From Bacillota bacterium (GTDB lineage: Bacteria > Bacillota_I > Bacilli_A > Acholeplasmatales > Acholeplasmataceae): a DNA stretch of 5,523 nucleotides. Where the stretch lies: assembly GCA_006226985.1 (NCBI GenBank), contig SBGC01000100.1:1-5523 (forward strand), written 5' to 3'. A program made the translations under genes and the position numbers. Under the pieces are notes generated by a model. That model saw only the letters and a list, made by a program, of their open reading frames with translations. It searched no databases and had not been told where the DNA came from. Every line of letters begins with the position of its first letter. The stretch's first letter is position 1. This document shows, piece by piece, positions 1 to 5,282 of the stretch.

Positions 1-393
1 TTTGGCATAGTGCAAGGCATACCTGGACCGATGTTTAGCTTTAGTGCGTATGCAGGTGGTTTAGCTGCTCAAACTGAAGGTGCATTTATTCAAGTTCTAG
101 GAGCACTTGCATCAGCAATAGGTATTTTCTTACCTGGGACATTGCTTATTTTCTTTGTTTACCCAGTGTGGGAAAACTTAAAGAAAATTAAAGGGATTAA
201 GATATCATTAACTGGTATCACTGCAGTTGCTGCAGGTTTGATTACAACAGCGGCAGTTGTTTTAATGAATTCAAATGGATTTAGTTTGGAGAATGTAGTT
301 GTATTATTAGTGACAATAGTATTGTTATTAACAAAGAAAATACCAGCACCGATTATCGTAGTACTGGCAATTATATTTGGGTTTATTATATAA
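1..393 (+). CDS. chrA: ChrA-type chromate transporter, C-terminal half (5' end outside window)
   Basis: The reading frame is open from base 1, so the true start lies upstream; the GTG at 10 is an internal valine codon. About 130 residues are visible. They begin with the CHR-domain signature FGIVQGIPGPMFSFSAYAGG, whose PGP core and following aromatic/Gly pattern are typical of the second CHR domain in long two-domain ChrA proteins. At least three hydrophobic segments follow: one ending in LPGTLLIFFVYPVW, one from the ISLTGITAVAAG stretch, and a very hydrophobic C-terminus. Family knowledge: ChrA proteins are inner-membrane transporters that export chromate, probably with proton coupling, though many homologues have untested substrates. 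The gene ends in TAA, with a hairpin terminator 2 bp later. It converges on the traX/hflX operon. A short single-CHR protein of a paired system is possible, but the VQGIPGP form favours the C-terminal domain of a long ChrA. Confidence 0.85.
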   Translation, partial: FGIVQGIPGPMFSFSAYAGGLAAQTEGAFIQVLGALASAIGIFLPGTLLIFFVYPVWENLKKIKGIKISLTGITAVAAGLITTAAVVLMNSNGFSLENVVVLLVTIVLLLTKKIPAPIIVVLAIIFGFII

Positions 394-395
394 TA

Positions 396-419
396 AAAAC
401 CGCTCAATCGAGCGGTTTT
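396..419. terminator. Bidirectional intrinsic terminator between convergent genes
   Basis: Perfect inverted repeat AAAACCGCTC / GAGCGGTTTT with a 4-nt AATC loop. The GC-rich core (CCGCTC/GAGCGG) is flanked by A and T runs, so either strand yields a stem followed by U residues. It lies 2 bp after the chrA stop and 4 bp before the stop of the leftward traX gene, as expected for one terminator serving two convergent transcripts. Confidence 0.93.
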
Positions 420-423
420 AAAT

Positions 424-1128
424 TTATAACGCATAATAATAAATCATAAATAACACTAACACATGAAGTGGATAATATACATAAAACAACCACTTTATAT
501 CCCAACCTTTTTTACCATTATATCTAAAGATCAGTGGTAACGATAACACGGCAAACACTTGCCATGGTGAGCCACCAATAAAGCTTACACCTGAAAATAT
601 TTGTGGTAATGAAGTATAGATTAATGATAATGTGACAAAGAGAGACATTCTCACTTGATTGTCTTTGACTAATCCAAATAACATGATAAGTCCAAATCCA
701 TAATAACCATAAGGTAGGAAAACAGATAGAAGAGCTGCTGGTATCACTAAATATCTAACATTTCTCTTTTCATGAGTGACCAAATATAAACCTACAAGAC
801 CTAAAGCAAGTGAAAACATAATATTCATTCTTGCTACATTATTTGGAAAGAACGGTATAACTGATAAGTTATAACCATAGAACTGATAAATCAGTAAAAC
901 CATGACTTCAAAGACAGCACCTAAAATGAGCAACCTCTTTAAATATCCCCAAATATTTTTTGTATGATGAAATCCTTCTGCAATCATAAATGCAAAAATG
1001 GGGAAAGCCAACCTTCCAACGACTCTTAAAACAAGATATATCACGGTATCATTTGCGAGTAGAAAGAATGCAAAATGATCAATCGTCATCGTTATGAGCG
1101 CTATCCACTTTAATATGCTACGGTTCAT
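424..1128 (-). CDS. TraX-family polytopic membrane protein
   Basis: The 234-aa protein is almost entirely hydrophobic, with roughly seven or eight membrane segments. TraX-family hallmarks are visible: an N-terminal LKWIALITMTIDHFAFFL (about residues 6-23, with the IDH triplet at 16-18), RVVGRLAFPIFAFMIAEGF (35-53), YLKRL (62-66) and a C-terminal YYPLHVLVL (218-226). The family (Pfam TraX) is named after F-plasmid TraX, needed for N-acetylation of F pilin, and is distantly like membrane acyltransferases. Most chromosomal Gram-positive members have no known substrate, and nothing here suggests conjugation. The ATG at 1128 is preceded by AAGG at 1135-1138, which overlaps the hflX stop. With only 8 bp between the two genes they are almost certainly co-transcribed and may be translationally coupled. 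The transcript ends at the 396-419 hairpin. The family call is firm; the function is unknown. Confidence 0.85.
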   Translation of the reverse strand: MNRSILKWIALITMTIDHFAFFLLANDTVIYLVLRVVGRLAFPIFAFMIAEGFHHTKNIWGYLKRLLILGAVFEVMVLLIYQFYGYNLSVIPFFPNNVARMNIMFSLALGLVGLYLVTHEKRNVRYLVIPAALLSVFLPYGYYGFGLIMLFGLVKDNQVRMSLFVTLSLIYTSLPQIFSGVSFIGGSPWQVFAVLSLPLIFRYNGKKGWDIKWLFYVYYPLHVLVLFMIYYYAL

Positions 1129-1136
1129 AGATTACC

Positions 1137-2378
1137 TTACTTTACAATATATTTTTGATAGAGAATGGTTTGATCAGGTGTAAGAATTACTTTAACTAAC
1201 GTTCCATCATTTTCATACTTTGTTTCAAGGACTGTATTATTTTCTTTCAATCTGTTATAGACTTGTCCTTGATCAAAAGGAATAAGTAAGACTTGAATTC
1301 TATTCTTCTTATATAAGTGACCATAAATAGCATCGACTAAAACATCAATGTTTTCTTTTGTTCTGTTACTTACAAAGATAAAGTCTTCATGAATATTGGG
1401 AGTCGTTAATGCGATTTCCTTTTTTGTTAACACTAATAATCTTTCAATACTATCTGCATTTAATGATTTCAAAACAGCTTTTGTTGTATCGATCTGTAGT
1501 TGATTAAAATATGCACCATCAACAACATGTAACAACAAATCAGCTGAAATAACATCACTTAACGTTGTTTCAAAGGATCTCACGAGTTCATGTGGTAACT
1601 TATTAACAAATCCAACAGTATCAATTAAAATAAATGGTGGATAATTAGGTTTTTGTAATCTCTTCGCTTTTGTATCAAGTGTTGCAAACAGCATATCCTT
1701 TTCTAATACAGGTTCTGAGTCATGATGTAAGTAGCTAGATAGTGAATTCATCAGTGATGATTTACCAGCATTTGTATATCCCACCAAAGCAACTACAGGT
1801 AATTGATTTTTAATCCTTTGTTTGCGTGAAATATCTTTTTCTGCTCTTATTTTTTCTAACTCAGCCTTAATAATTGTTATCTCATGACTTAAACGTCTAC
1901 GATCTAACTCTAGTTTTGTTTCACCAGGACCTTTTGCATTAAATGAACCCCCACCTTGACGTGATAAGGAATTACCCATACCAACAAGTCTAGGAAGAAG
2001 ATACATCTTTTGAGCTAAAGATACTTCTAAAACAGCTTCTCTACTTTGTGCACGTTCAGCAAAAATTGATAAAATTAAAAAACTTCGATCAATGACTTGA
2101 ACGTCCAATTCTTTTTCTAGATTTTTGATTTGTGCTGGTGATAATGTATCGTCAAAAATGACGATATCTACGTCCAGCACTTCAATCATCTTTTTAATTT
2201 CTAATACTTTCCCACTTCCAATATAAAATCTTGGTGAGATTGCCTTTGCATTTTGAACAACTTTATCTTTTGTTTGAATATTTAAAGCTAAAGCTAAGTG
2301 TTCTAATTCGTTTAATGAATTTATTGTTTCTTCTGTGGTTTCAATGTAACTTAAACCAACTAATATTGCTTGATCCAT
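1137..2378 (-). CDS. hflX: HflX ribosome-associated/ribosome-splitting GTPase
   Basis: A 413-aa protein with the standard HflX architecture. The N-terminal HflX domain starts MDQAILVGLSY and has the conserved RLVGMGNSLSRQGGG and GPGETKLELDRRRL blocks (about residues 130-163, loop before the helical linker). The GTPase domain has G1 GYTNAGKS (200-207), G2 Thr in FATLD (about 233) and G3 DTVG (253-256). The family binds the 50S subunit at the peptidyl-transferase centre and splits stalled or hibernating ribosomes; some members protect from macrolides and lincosamides. G4 is unusual: TKKE (318-321) instead of NKxD. The G5 position reads SNR rather than SAK. Start choice: an ATG at 2405 would add nine residues but has no Shine-Dalgarno, whereas the ATG at 2378 follows GAAAGGG (2384-2390) by 5 nt and gives the usual family N-terminus. 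It is the first gene of an operon with traX, with a long leader upstream. Confidence 0.95.
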   Translation of the reverse strand: MDQAILVGLSYIETTEETINSLNELEHLALALNIQTKDKVVQNAKAISPRFYIGSGKVLEIKKMIEVLDVDIVIFDDTLSPAQIKNLEKELDVQVIDRSFLILSIFAERAQSREAVLEVSLAQKMYLLPRLVGMGNSLSRQGGGSFNAKGPGETKLELDRRRLSHEITIIKAELEKIRAEKDISRKQRIKNQLPVVALVGYTNAGKSSLMNSLSSYLHHDSEPVLEKDMLFATLDTKAKRLQKPNYPPFILIDTVGFVNKLPHELVRSFETTLSDVISADLLLHVVDGAYFNQLQIDTTKAVLKSLNADSIERLLVLTKKEIALTTPNIHEDFIFVSNRTKENIDVLVDAIYGHLYKKNRIQVLLIPFDQGQVYNRLKENNTVLETKYENDGTLVKVILTPDQTILYQKYIVK

Positions 2379-2383
2379 ATGTA

Positions 2384-2390
2384 CCCTTTC
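2384..2390 (-). promoter_or_regulatory. Ribosome binding site that sets the hflX start
   Basis: GAAAGGG on the minus strand ends 5 nt before the ATG at 2378. It lies inside the reading frame of the longer ORF starting at 2405. No comparable purine run precedes 2405, so this site decides in favour of the shorter protein. Confidence 0.75.
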
Positions 2391-2409
2391 ATTTCTCATC
2401 ATCATGAGT

Positions 2410-2440
2410 CACACATAAGTGCGTATATCATCAACACGCA
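2410..2440 (-). other. Two competing small hairpins just upstream of hflX
   Basis: Reading leftward, TGCGTG (2440-2435) can pair with TACGCA (2425-2420) around a 9-nt loop, with one G-U pair. The downstream arm overlaps CGCAC (2423-2419), which can instead pair with GTGTG (2414-2410) around TTAT. The two stems exclude each other and lie about 30-60 nt before the hflX start. Neither is followed by a U run, so neither is a terminator. They may be chance structures in AT-rich DNA or part of the leader's switching structure. Confidence 0.3.
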
Positions 2441-2509
2441 TAGTTATTGATTTCTAGATGTCTAATTTGACTGATTGAAAATCCAAGGCAACCAAAAATT
2501 TGTTAAGAT

Positions 2510-2554
2510 TTAGATATGCCAAGGAAAGTTTGTAAGATTTTTTATAATATACAT
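2510..2554 (-). CDS. Candidate 14-codon leader peptide upstream of hflX
   Basis: A short ORF reads MYIIKNLTNFPWHI and ends in TAA. It is preceded by the strongest Shine-Dalgarno in the window, GAGGAGGT (2561-2568), with AGGAGG 7 nt from the ATG. A near-consensus promoter lies about 60 nt further upstream, so the uORF is inside the hflX 5' leader, 131 nt before the hflX start. The sequence GGAGGTTT (2566-2559) can pair over 8 bp (two G-U) with AAACTTTC (2531-2524) inside the ORF, so its own ribosome site could be hidden in a hairpin. By analogy with leader peptides of ribosome-targeting antibiotic resistance genes, it may let ribosome stalling control hflX. The peptide matches no leader I recognise. 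It could also be a stand-alone small peptide. Confidence 0.6.
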   Translation of the reverse strand: MYIIKNLTNFPWHI

Positions 2555-2560
2555 GATGAA

Positions 2561-2568
2561 ACCTCCTC
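2561..2568 (-). promoter_or_regulatory. Strong Shine-Dalgarno of the leader ORF
   Basis: GAGGAGGT on the minus strand contains a full AGGAGG match to the anti-Shine-Dalgarno, spaced 7 nt from ATG 2554. It is stronger than the site of hflX itself, which is the main reason to believe the 14-codon ORF is translated. Confidence 0.75.
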
Positions 2569-2574
2569 GTCTAT

Positions 2575-2614
2575 AAAAACGTAGATAGCCATGCATCTAT
2601 GCCTGACGTACTAC
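2575..2614 (-). other. Hairpin at the 5' end of the hflX leader RNA followed by a U run
   Basis: Immediately after the predicted transcription start, GTAG (2614-2611) pairs with CTAC (2584-2581) and ATAG (2600-2597) with CTAT (2588-2585). This gives an 8-bp stem with a 10-nt bulge TACGTCAGGC on the 5' side and an 8-nt loop ATGCATGG. It is followed by G and five T residues (2579-2575). The bulge also contains CGTC, which could pair with GACG (2571-2568) abutting the uORF Shine-Dalgarno, giving a pseudoknot-like alternative. It could be a weak attenuator, a 5' stabilising hairpin or a small sensory RNA. It matches no riboswitch consensus that I recognise. Confidence 0.4.
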
Positions 2615-2621
2615 CATTTCT

Positions 2622-2650
2622 ATTATAAAGGAAACCATTCACTATCACAA
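2622..2650 (-). promoter_or_regulatory. Leftward promoter for the hflX-traX operon
   Basis: On the minus strand the -35 hexamer is TTGTGA (2650-2645) and the -10 is a perfect TATAAT (2627-2622), separated by 17 bp. Transcription should begin near 2615, giving a leader of about 237 nt before hflX. I found no convincing promoter closer to hflX, so this long leader is probably the normal 5' UTR. Confidence 0.82.
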
Positions 2651-2659
2651 CAAAAGGAT

Positions 2660-2677
2660 GATAAATAGGTATTTATC
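2660..2677. promoter_or_regulatory. Palindrome between the divergent promoters (possible operator)
   Basis: GATAAATA-GG-TATTTATC is an inverted repeat with perfect 8-bp arms. It starts 10 bp upstream of the -35 hexamer of the hflX promoter and is flanked by a wider 6-bp inverted repeat, TATCAC (2643-2648) and GTGATA (2679-2684). The position suits binding of a dimeric regulator upstream of hflX. Chance cannot be excluded in AT-rich DNA. Confidence 0.4.
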
Positions 2678-2698
2678 CGTGATAAAAACAAACAAGAC

Positions 2699-2717
2699 AT
2701 TCATTAAATTAATGAAT
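2699..2717. promoter_or_regulatory. 19-bp perfect palindrome over the cdaA promoter (possible operator)
   Basis: ATTCATTAA-A-TTAATGAAT has perfect 9-bp arms around one central base. It covers the expected -35 region and part of the spacer of the rightward promoter, where a bound dimeric repressor would block RNA polymerase. It is too AT-rich, and not followed by a U run, to be a terminator. No regulator gene is in the window to assign it to. Confidence 0.45.
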
Positions 2718-2732
2718 ATGTTATGATATAAT
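2704..2732 (+). promoter_or_regulatory. Rightward extended -10 promoter for the cdaA operon
   Basis: TATAAT (2727-2732) is preceded by TG one base away (TGATATAAT), an extended -10. The -35 at 17-bp spacing is only TTAAAT (2704-2709), so the extended element probably compensates. The start should be near 2739, giving a short leader of about 20 nt with no room for a riboswitch. AAGGAG (2746-2751) then lies 9 nt before the cdaA ATG. Confidence 0.78.
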
Positions 2733-2760
2733 AAGATTAGTCAAAAAGGAGCTGGGTTCA

Positions 2761-3510
2761 ATGTTATTTGGTTCTATACCGATTTGGAAATTAATCGTTG
2801 ATTTGTATATCGTTTGGGTATTCGTTTTTTTCATTGTACAGTTTATTGTTACAAATAAAAGGTTACTATCCATTACGATTTCATTTATCTTTATTTATCT
2901 TGTTGCATATTTTGCGAATTACTATGATTTACTCGTAAGTACACCCATCTTATCCTATCTTGCAGAATGGCTCCCATTCTTAGTGGTTGTCGTCATGGCT
3001 CCTGACTTAAGACGATCATTAGAAATTGTATGGAAAGCTGATGCGAGAAGAGAAACGCTTGTTATGGGTAGTGAAAAGACTAAACAAAACATCGTCGATG
3101 CAGCTATGTATTTATCCAGTCAATCCATTGGTGCTTTAATGACCATTGAAAAGCATAATACGCTTGATCAATATTCAGAAAGAGCGATTCAAATGGATAG
3201 TGAAGTTTCAAAAGAAATTTTGATTAATATCTTTACACCAAATACACCACTTCATGATGGCGCAGTCATCATTCGTGGTGACCGTATTTTATGTGCTGGC
3301 GCATATTTCGTTTTATCTGATAATCAAAACTTCGATAAAACGATGGGCTCAAGACACCGTGCTGGTCTAGGAATTAGTGAAATAACAGACTCGTTAACCA
3401 TTATCGTTTCTGAAGAAACAGGTAGTGTTTCGATTGCTGTTGAAGGTATTATGTTAAAGATTAATGATCGCGACAAGTTGATGGAATACATCAATATGTT
3501 TATGAAGTAG
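2761..3510 (+). CDS. cdaA: Membrane diadenylate cyclase (c-di-AMP synthase)
   Basis: This 249-aa protein makes cyclic di-AMP from two ATP at the inner face of the membrane. Three hydrophobic segments occupy roughly residues 8-30, 35-53 and 64-80 and are followed by PDLRRSLEIVWK, the usual CdaA linker. The DAC (DisA_N) domain runs from about 100 to 240 with both catalytic signatures intact: PLHDGAVIIRGDRI (DGA at 166-168) and GSRHRAGLGISE (RHR at 198-200). The family more often has GTRHRA, so Thr to Ser is a mild change. It is slightly shorter than the Bacillus enzyme (about 270 aa), mostly at the C-terminus. The architecture is CdaA-type rather than DisA or CdaS. In many Bacillota cdaA is followed by cdaR and glmM; here it heads an operon with a 57-aa membrane protein, a PAS/GGDEF-like protein and a folate enzyme. 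The call is secure. Confidence 0.96.
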   Translation: MLFGSIPIWKLIVDLYIVWVFVFFIVQFIVTNKRLLSITISFIFIYLVAYFANYYDLLVSTPILSYLAEWLPFLVVVVMAPDLRRSLEIVWKADARRETLVMGSEKTKQNIVDAAMYLSSQSIGALMTIEKHNTLDQYSERAIQMDSEVSKEILINIFTPNTPLHDGAVIIRGDRILCAGAYFVLSDNQNFDKTMGSRHRAGLGISEITDSLTIIVSEETGSVSIAVEGIMLKINDRDKLMEYINMFMK

Positions 3511-3518
3511 GTGGAACC

Positions 3519-3692
3519 ATGTTAAAGAAAATACTATTGTTATTTGTTCAACCTCTTAAATTTTTTGCAAGTCGTAATTTTGCTGAAAAAACAGCAATCT
3601 ATTTTAGCAAGCACCGTTATATGATTTATGTGTTATCGTTTGCGATTACACTATTCATGATTTTTCTTGCGTATATCCTACCCAATCTATAA
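3519..3692 (+). CDS. Small single-pass membrane protein in the cdaA operon
   Basis: A 57-aa ORF starts at ATG 3519, 8 bp after the cdaA stop, with AGGTGG (3509-3514) as a short-spaced ribosome site that overlaps that stop. It ends in TAA 12 bp before the next gene. The N-terminal third is basic and amphipathic (MLKKILLLFVQPLKFFASRN), followed by a charged stretch (FAEKTAIYFSKHRY). One clear membrane helix spans about residues 35-54 (MIYVLSFAITLFMIFLAYIL), and the chain ends PNL. Positive residues before the helix predict an N-in, C-out orientation. I recognise no family. It sits where cdaR, the membrane regulator of CdaA, is often found, but it has no room for YbbR domains. It may be a small partner of CdaA or of the downstream sensor; this is inferred from position only. 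Confidence 0.78.
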   Translation: MLKKILLLFVQPLKFFASRNFAEKTAIYFSKHRYMIYVLSFAITLFMIFLAYILPNL

Positions 3693-3704
3693 AGTGGTGA
3701 TGAC

Positions 3705-5282
3705 ATGTTACAACATCCAATTTATCCTTTAATCATTTCTGTTTTTGCTTTGTTCATTATTGTGATTCAAAGCATACAAACAGAGAAAGTTCTAAAAACA
3801 AGACTCGTTCTAGCTTTTTTCAACATAGCCATCGCTGTGATGGTTTTTGTTATATATAATCGTTTTATCCTAGGTAAAGAGTTATATGAACAAATTTATA
3901 TTGGCTTTAATTTCTATGTTTATGGTCTCTTTTTACTTATTTTATATTCATCATTTAAGACATCGACACTTAAAGCCAATCATTATCAGCTCTTTGTTAA
4001 ATCGATTAAAAATAGTAAGTGGAATGCTTATTATGTCGTTGATGCGAAAGAAAGAATTCGGGATATTTCATCTTCACTCCTTGCAGAATTAAATGTTGAA
4101 AAAGATGAAATTATTGGAAAAAAGTTATTTACAATTTTGAATAAATCAATTCGTTTTACACGCATGAATGGACAAGACATTAATAACCGCCAACTTGAAT
4201 CGTATTATTTAAGATATAAAGAAGATGCGAAACCTGGAGATAGTGAAGTTCAAGAATTATCATTTATGAACTTCGTTGGAAATCCGATTATTCTACATAT
4301 GGTGATGCAACCAGTCTTTGCCTTAGGTAGATATAAGGGTAGAATTTGTGTCGGCGAAAAGAAGACTGATTTTGATTTACTTGCTGTTGAAAAAGAATTA
4401 AATGAACGATCAAGTGAACTAGAAAGTATCAGACATAAATTTATAGCAACCCTTGAAATTAGTGAAGAAGGATTGTTCTTTATTGATTTAGATGAAAGAA
4501 CCATATGGGCATCGGATACACTTGTACATACGTTAAATCTACCAAGTAACAGTATGGACTTAGTGGATTTTAGAAGACTTATTGAAGCAGAAGACTTAAA
4601 GAAGTATTTAGCCTTATTAGGCGATTTAACAATTAATAAGAAATCATATACAACAACATATCGCATTCAAGTGAATGGTCGCTATATATGGTTTAAAGAA
4701 AAAGGCAAAAGACTTTTTGAAGATCAACATAGCGCAGTAATCATGGGAACATTAAACCCAATGAAGACAAAACATTATCTATCAAGTAATATCGATGAAC
4801 TCGATGGGCTTAAAGATCATAATGATATGCTCGTTCATATGAATAAACTCTTTAGAGAAAATAGATATTATGAATTCATGATTATTCGACTAAAGAATAT
4901 GCCAAAGATTAATGAAACACATGGTCGAGAAGTTGGTAATATGCTCATGGCTGAGTATATTAAAAAATTGAAGAACTCATTTGTTTCTGAGTCTGGAGAT
5001 GTTTTTAGAATCTCAGGTATTGAATTTGGTGTGATCGTCACTGATGCGAGAAAAATGGATTTACTCGCCAACGGTATTAAATCAAATAAGACATTCTTAA
5101 ATCTTACGATGCAATACGGTTCAATTTCTGTCGAACTAGAAGTGTTTGCAGGTATTGCTATTTCAGCAAGTGATGCCAATGATGAACATCAACTTTATCA
5201 AGCAGCTCTTCAAGCATTAAAGATTGCTGAAAATCCTAATTTCACATCACATTGCTGTTTCTATAAGGATATTGTTTCATGA
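3705..5282 (+). CDS. Membrane PAS sensor with a degenerate GGDEF domain
   Basis: A 525-aa protein. Three membrane helices lie at about residues 5-22, 34-52 and 66-83. A PAS-like domain follows from about 106 (WNAYYVVDAKERIRDIS, then EIIGKKLFTIL), then a short coiled-coil-like linker (227-245) and a second PAS-like domain (about 246-350, with the PAC-like RYIWFKEKGKRLF and GTLNPMK). The GGDEF-fold region (about 363-520) is degenerate. SGIEF (437-441) replaces GGDEF, R395 and K397 replace the two Asp of the metal-binding DxD strand, and no RxxD inhibitory site precedes SGIEF. Diguanylate cyclase activity is therefore very unlikely. The order TM-PAS-degenerate GGDEF recalls GdpP, the c-di-AMP phosphodiesterase, but no DHH/DHHA1 domain follows. 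The gene lies 12 bp after the 57-aa ORF, with GGTGA as a weak ribosome site, and overlaps the next gene by ATGA. A sensory or regulatory role in c-di-AMP control is inferred from context. Confidence 0.82.
   Translation: MLQHPIYPLIISVFALFIIVIQSIQTEKVLKTRLVLAFFNIAIAVMVFVIYNRFILGKELYEQIYIGFNFYVYGLFLLILYSSFKTSTLKANHYQLFVKSIKNSKWNAYYVVDAKERIRDISSSLLAELNVEKDEIIGKKLFTILNKSIRFTRMNGQDINNRQLESYYLRYKEDAKPGDSEVQELSFMNFVGNPIILHMVMQPVFALGRYKGRICVGEKKTDFDLLAVEKELNERSSELESIRHKFIATLEISEEGLFFIDLDERTIWASDTLVHTLNLPSNSMDLVDFRRLIEAEDLKKYLALLGDLTINKKSYTTTYRIQVNGRYIWFKEKGKRLFEDQHSAVIMGTLNPMKTKHYLSSNIDELDGLKDHNDMLVHMNKLFRENRYYEFMIIRLKNMPKINETHGREVGNMLMAEYIKKLKNSFVSESGDVFRISGIEFGVIVTDARKMDLLANGIKSNKTFLNLTMQYGSISVELEVFAGIAISASDANDEHQLYQAALQALKIAENPNFTSHCCFYKDIVS

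Noticed and set aside
159..434. Leftward ORF across the chrA 3' end and terminator
   Set aside because: It is antisense to a clear ChrA protein, runs through the terminator, and has no recognisable features.
2379..2405. hflX start at ATG 2405 (nine extra residues MMMRNERVH)
   Set aside because: There is no Shine-Dalgarno before 2405, while GAAAGGG is correctly placed before ATG 2378, and homology to the family begins at MDQAILVGL.
2516..2584. Rightward 22-codon ORF MPRKVCK... opposite the leader ORF
   Set aside because: No ribosome site or promoter precedes it. It is the antisense shadow of the leader ORF and its Shine-Dalgarno.
2510..2596. In-frame extension of the leader ORF to an upstream ATG at 2596 (28 codons)
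   Set aside because: The frame is open, but this ATG lacks a good ribosome site, sits in the loop of the 5' hairpin, and would place the strong AGGAGG inside the coding region. The inner ATG 2554 is favoured.
2406..2760. Known riboswitch, T-box or tRNA in the divergent intergenic region
   Set aside because: No T-box sequence, no cloverleaf, and no match to riboswitch consensus cores that I know (preQ1, ydaO, fluoride, THF, SAM, ykkC). The structure present is described as an unassigned leader instead.
3886..4092. Rightward 68-codon ORF in another frame of the PAS/GGDEF-like gene
   Set aside because: It lies wholly inside a well-supported gene and has no ribosome site of its own.
4250..5179. 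Leftward ORFs (4250-4666 and 4868-5179) opposite the PAS/GGDEF-like gene
   Set aside because: Low-complexity Ser/Ile/Leu-rich antisense translations with no ribosome sites or family signatures.
3705..5282. Truncated GdpP (c-di-AMP phosphodiesterase that lost its DHH domain by a stop mutation)
   Set aside because: The gene ends in a natural ATGA overlap with an intact downstream gene, and no DHH/DHHA1-like sequence follows in any frame. It also has three membrane helices and apparently two PAS domains, unlike GdpP.
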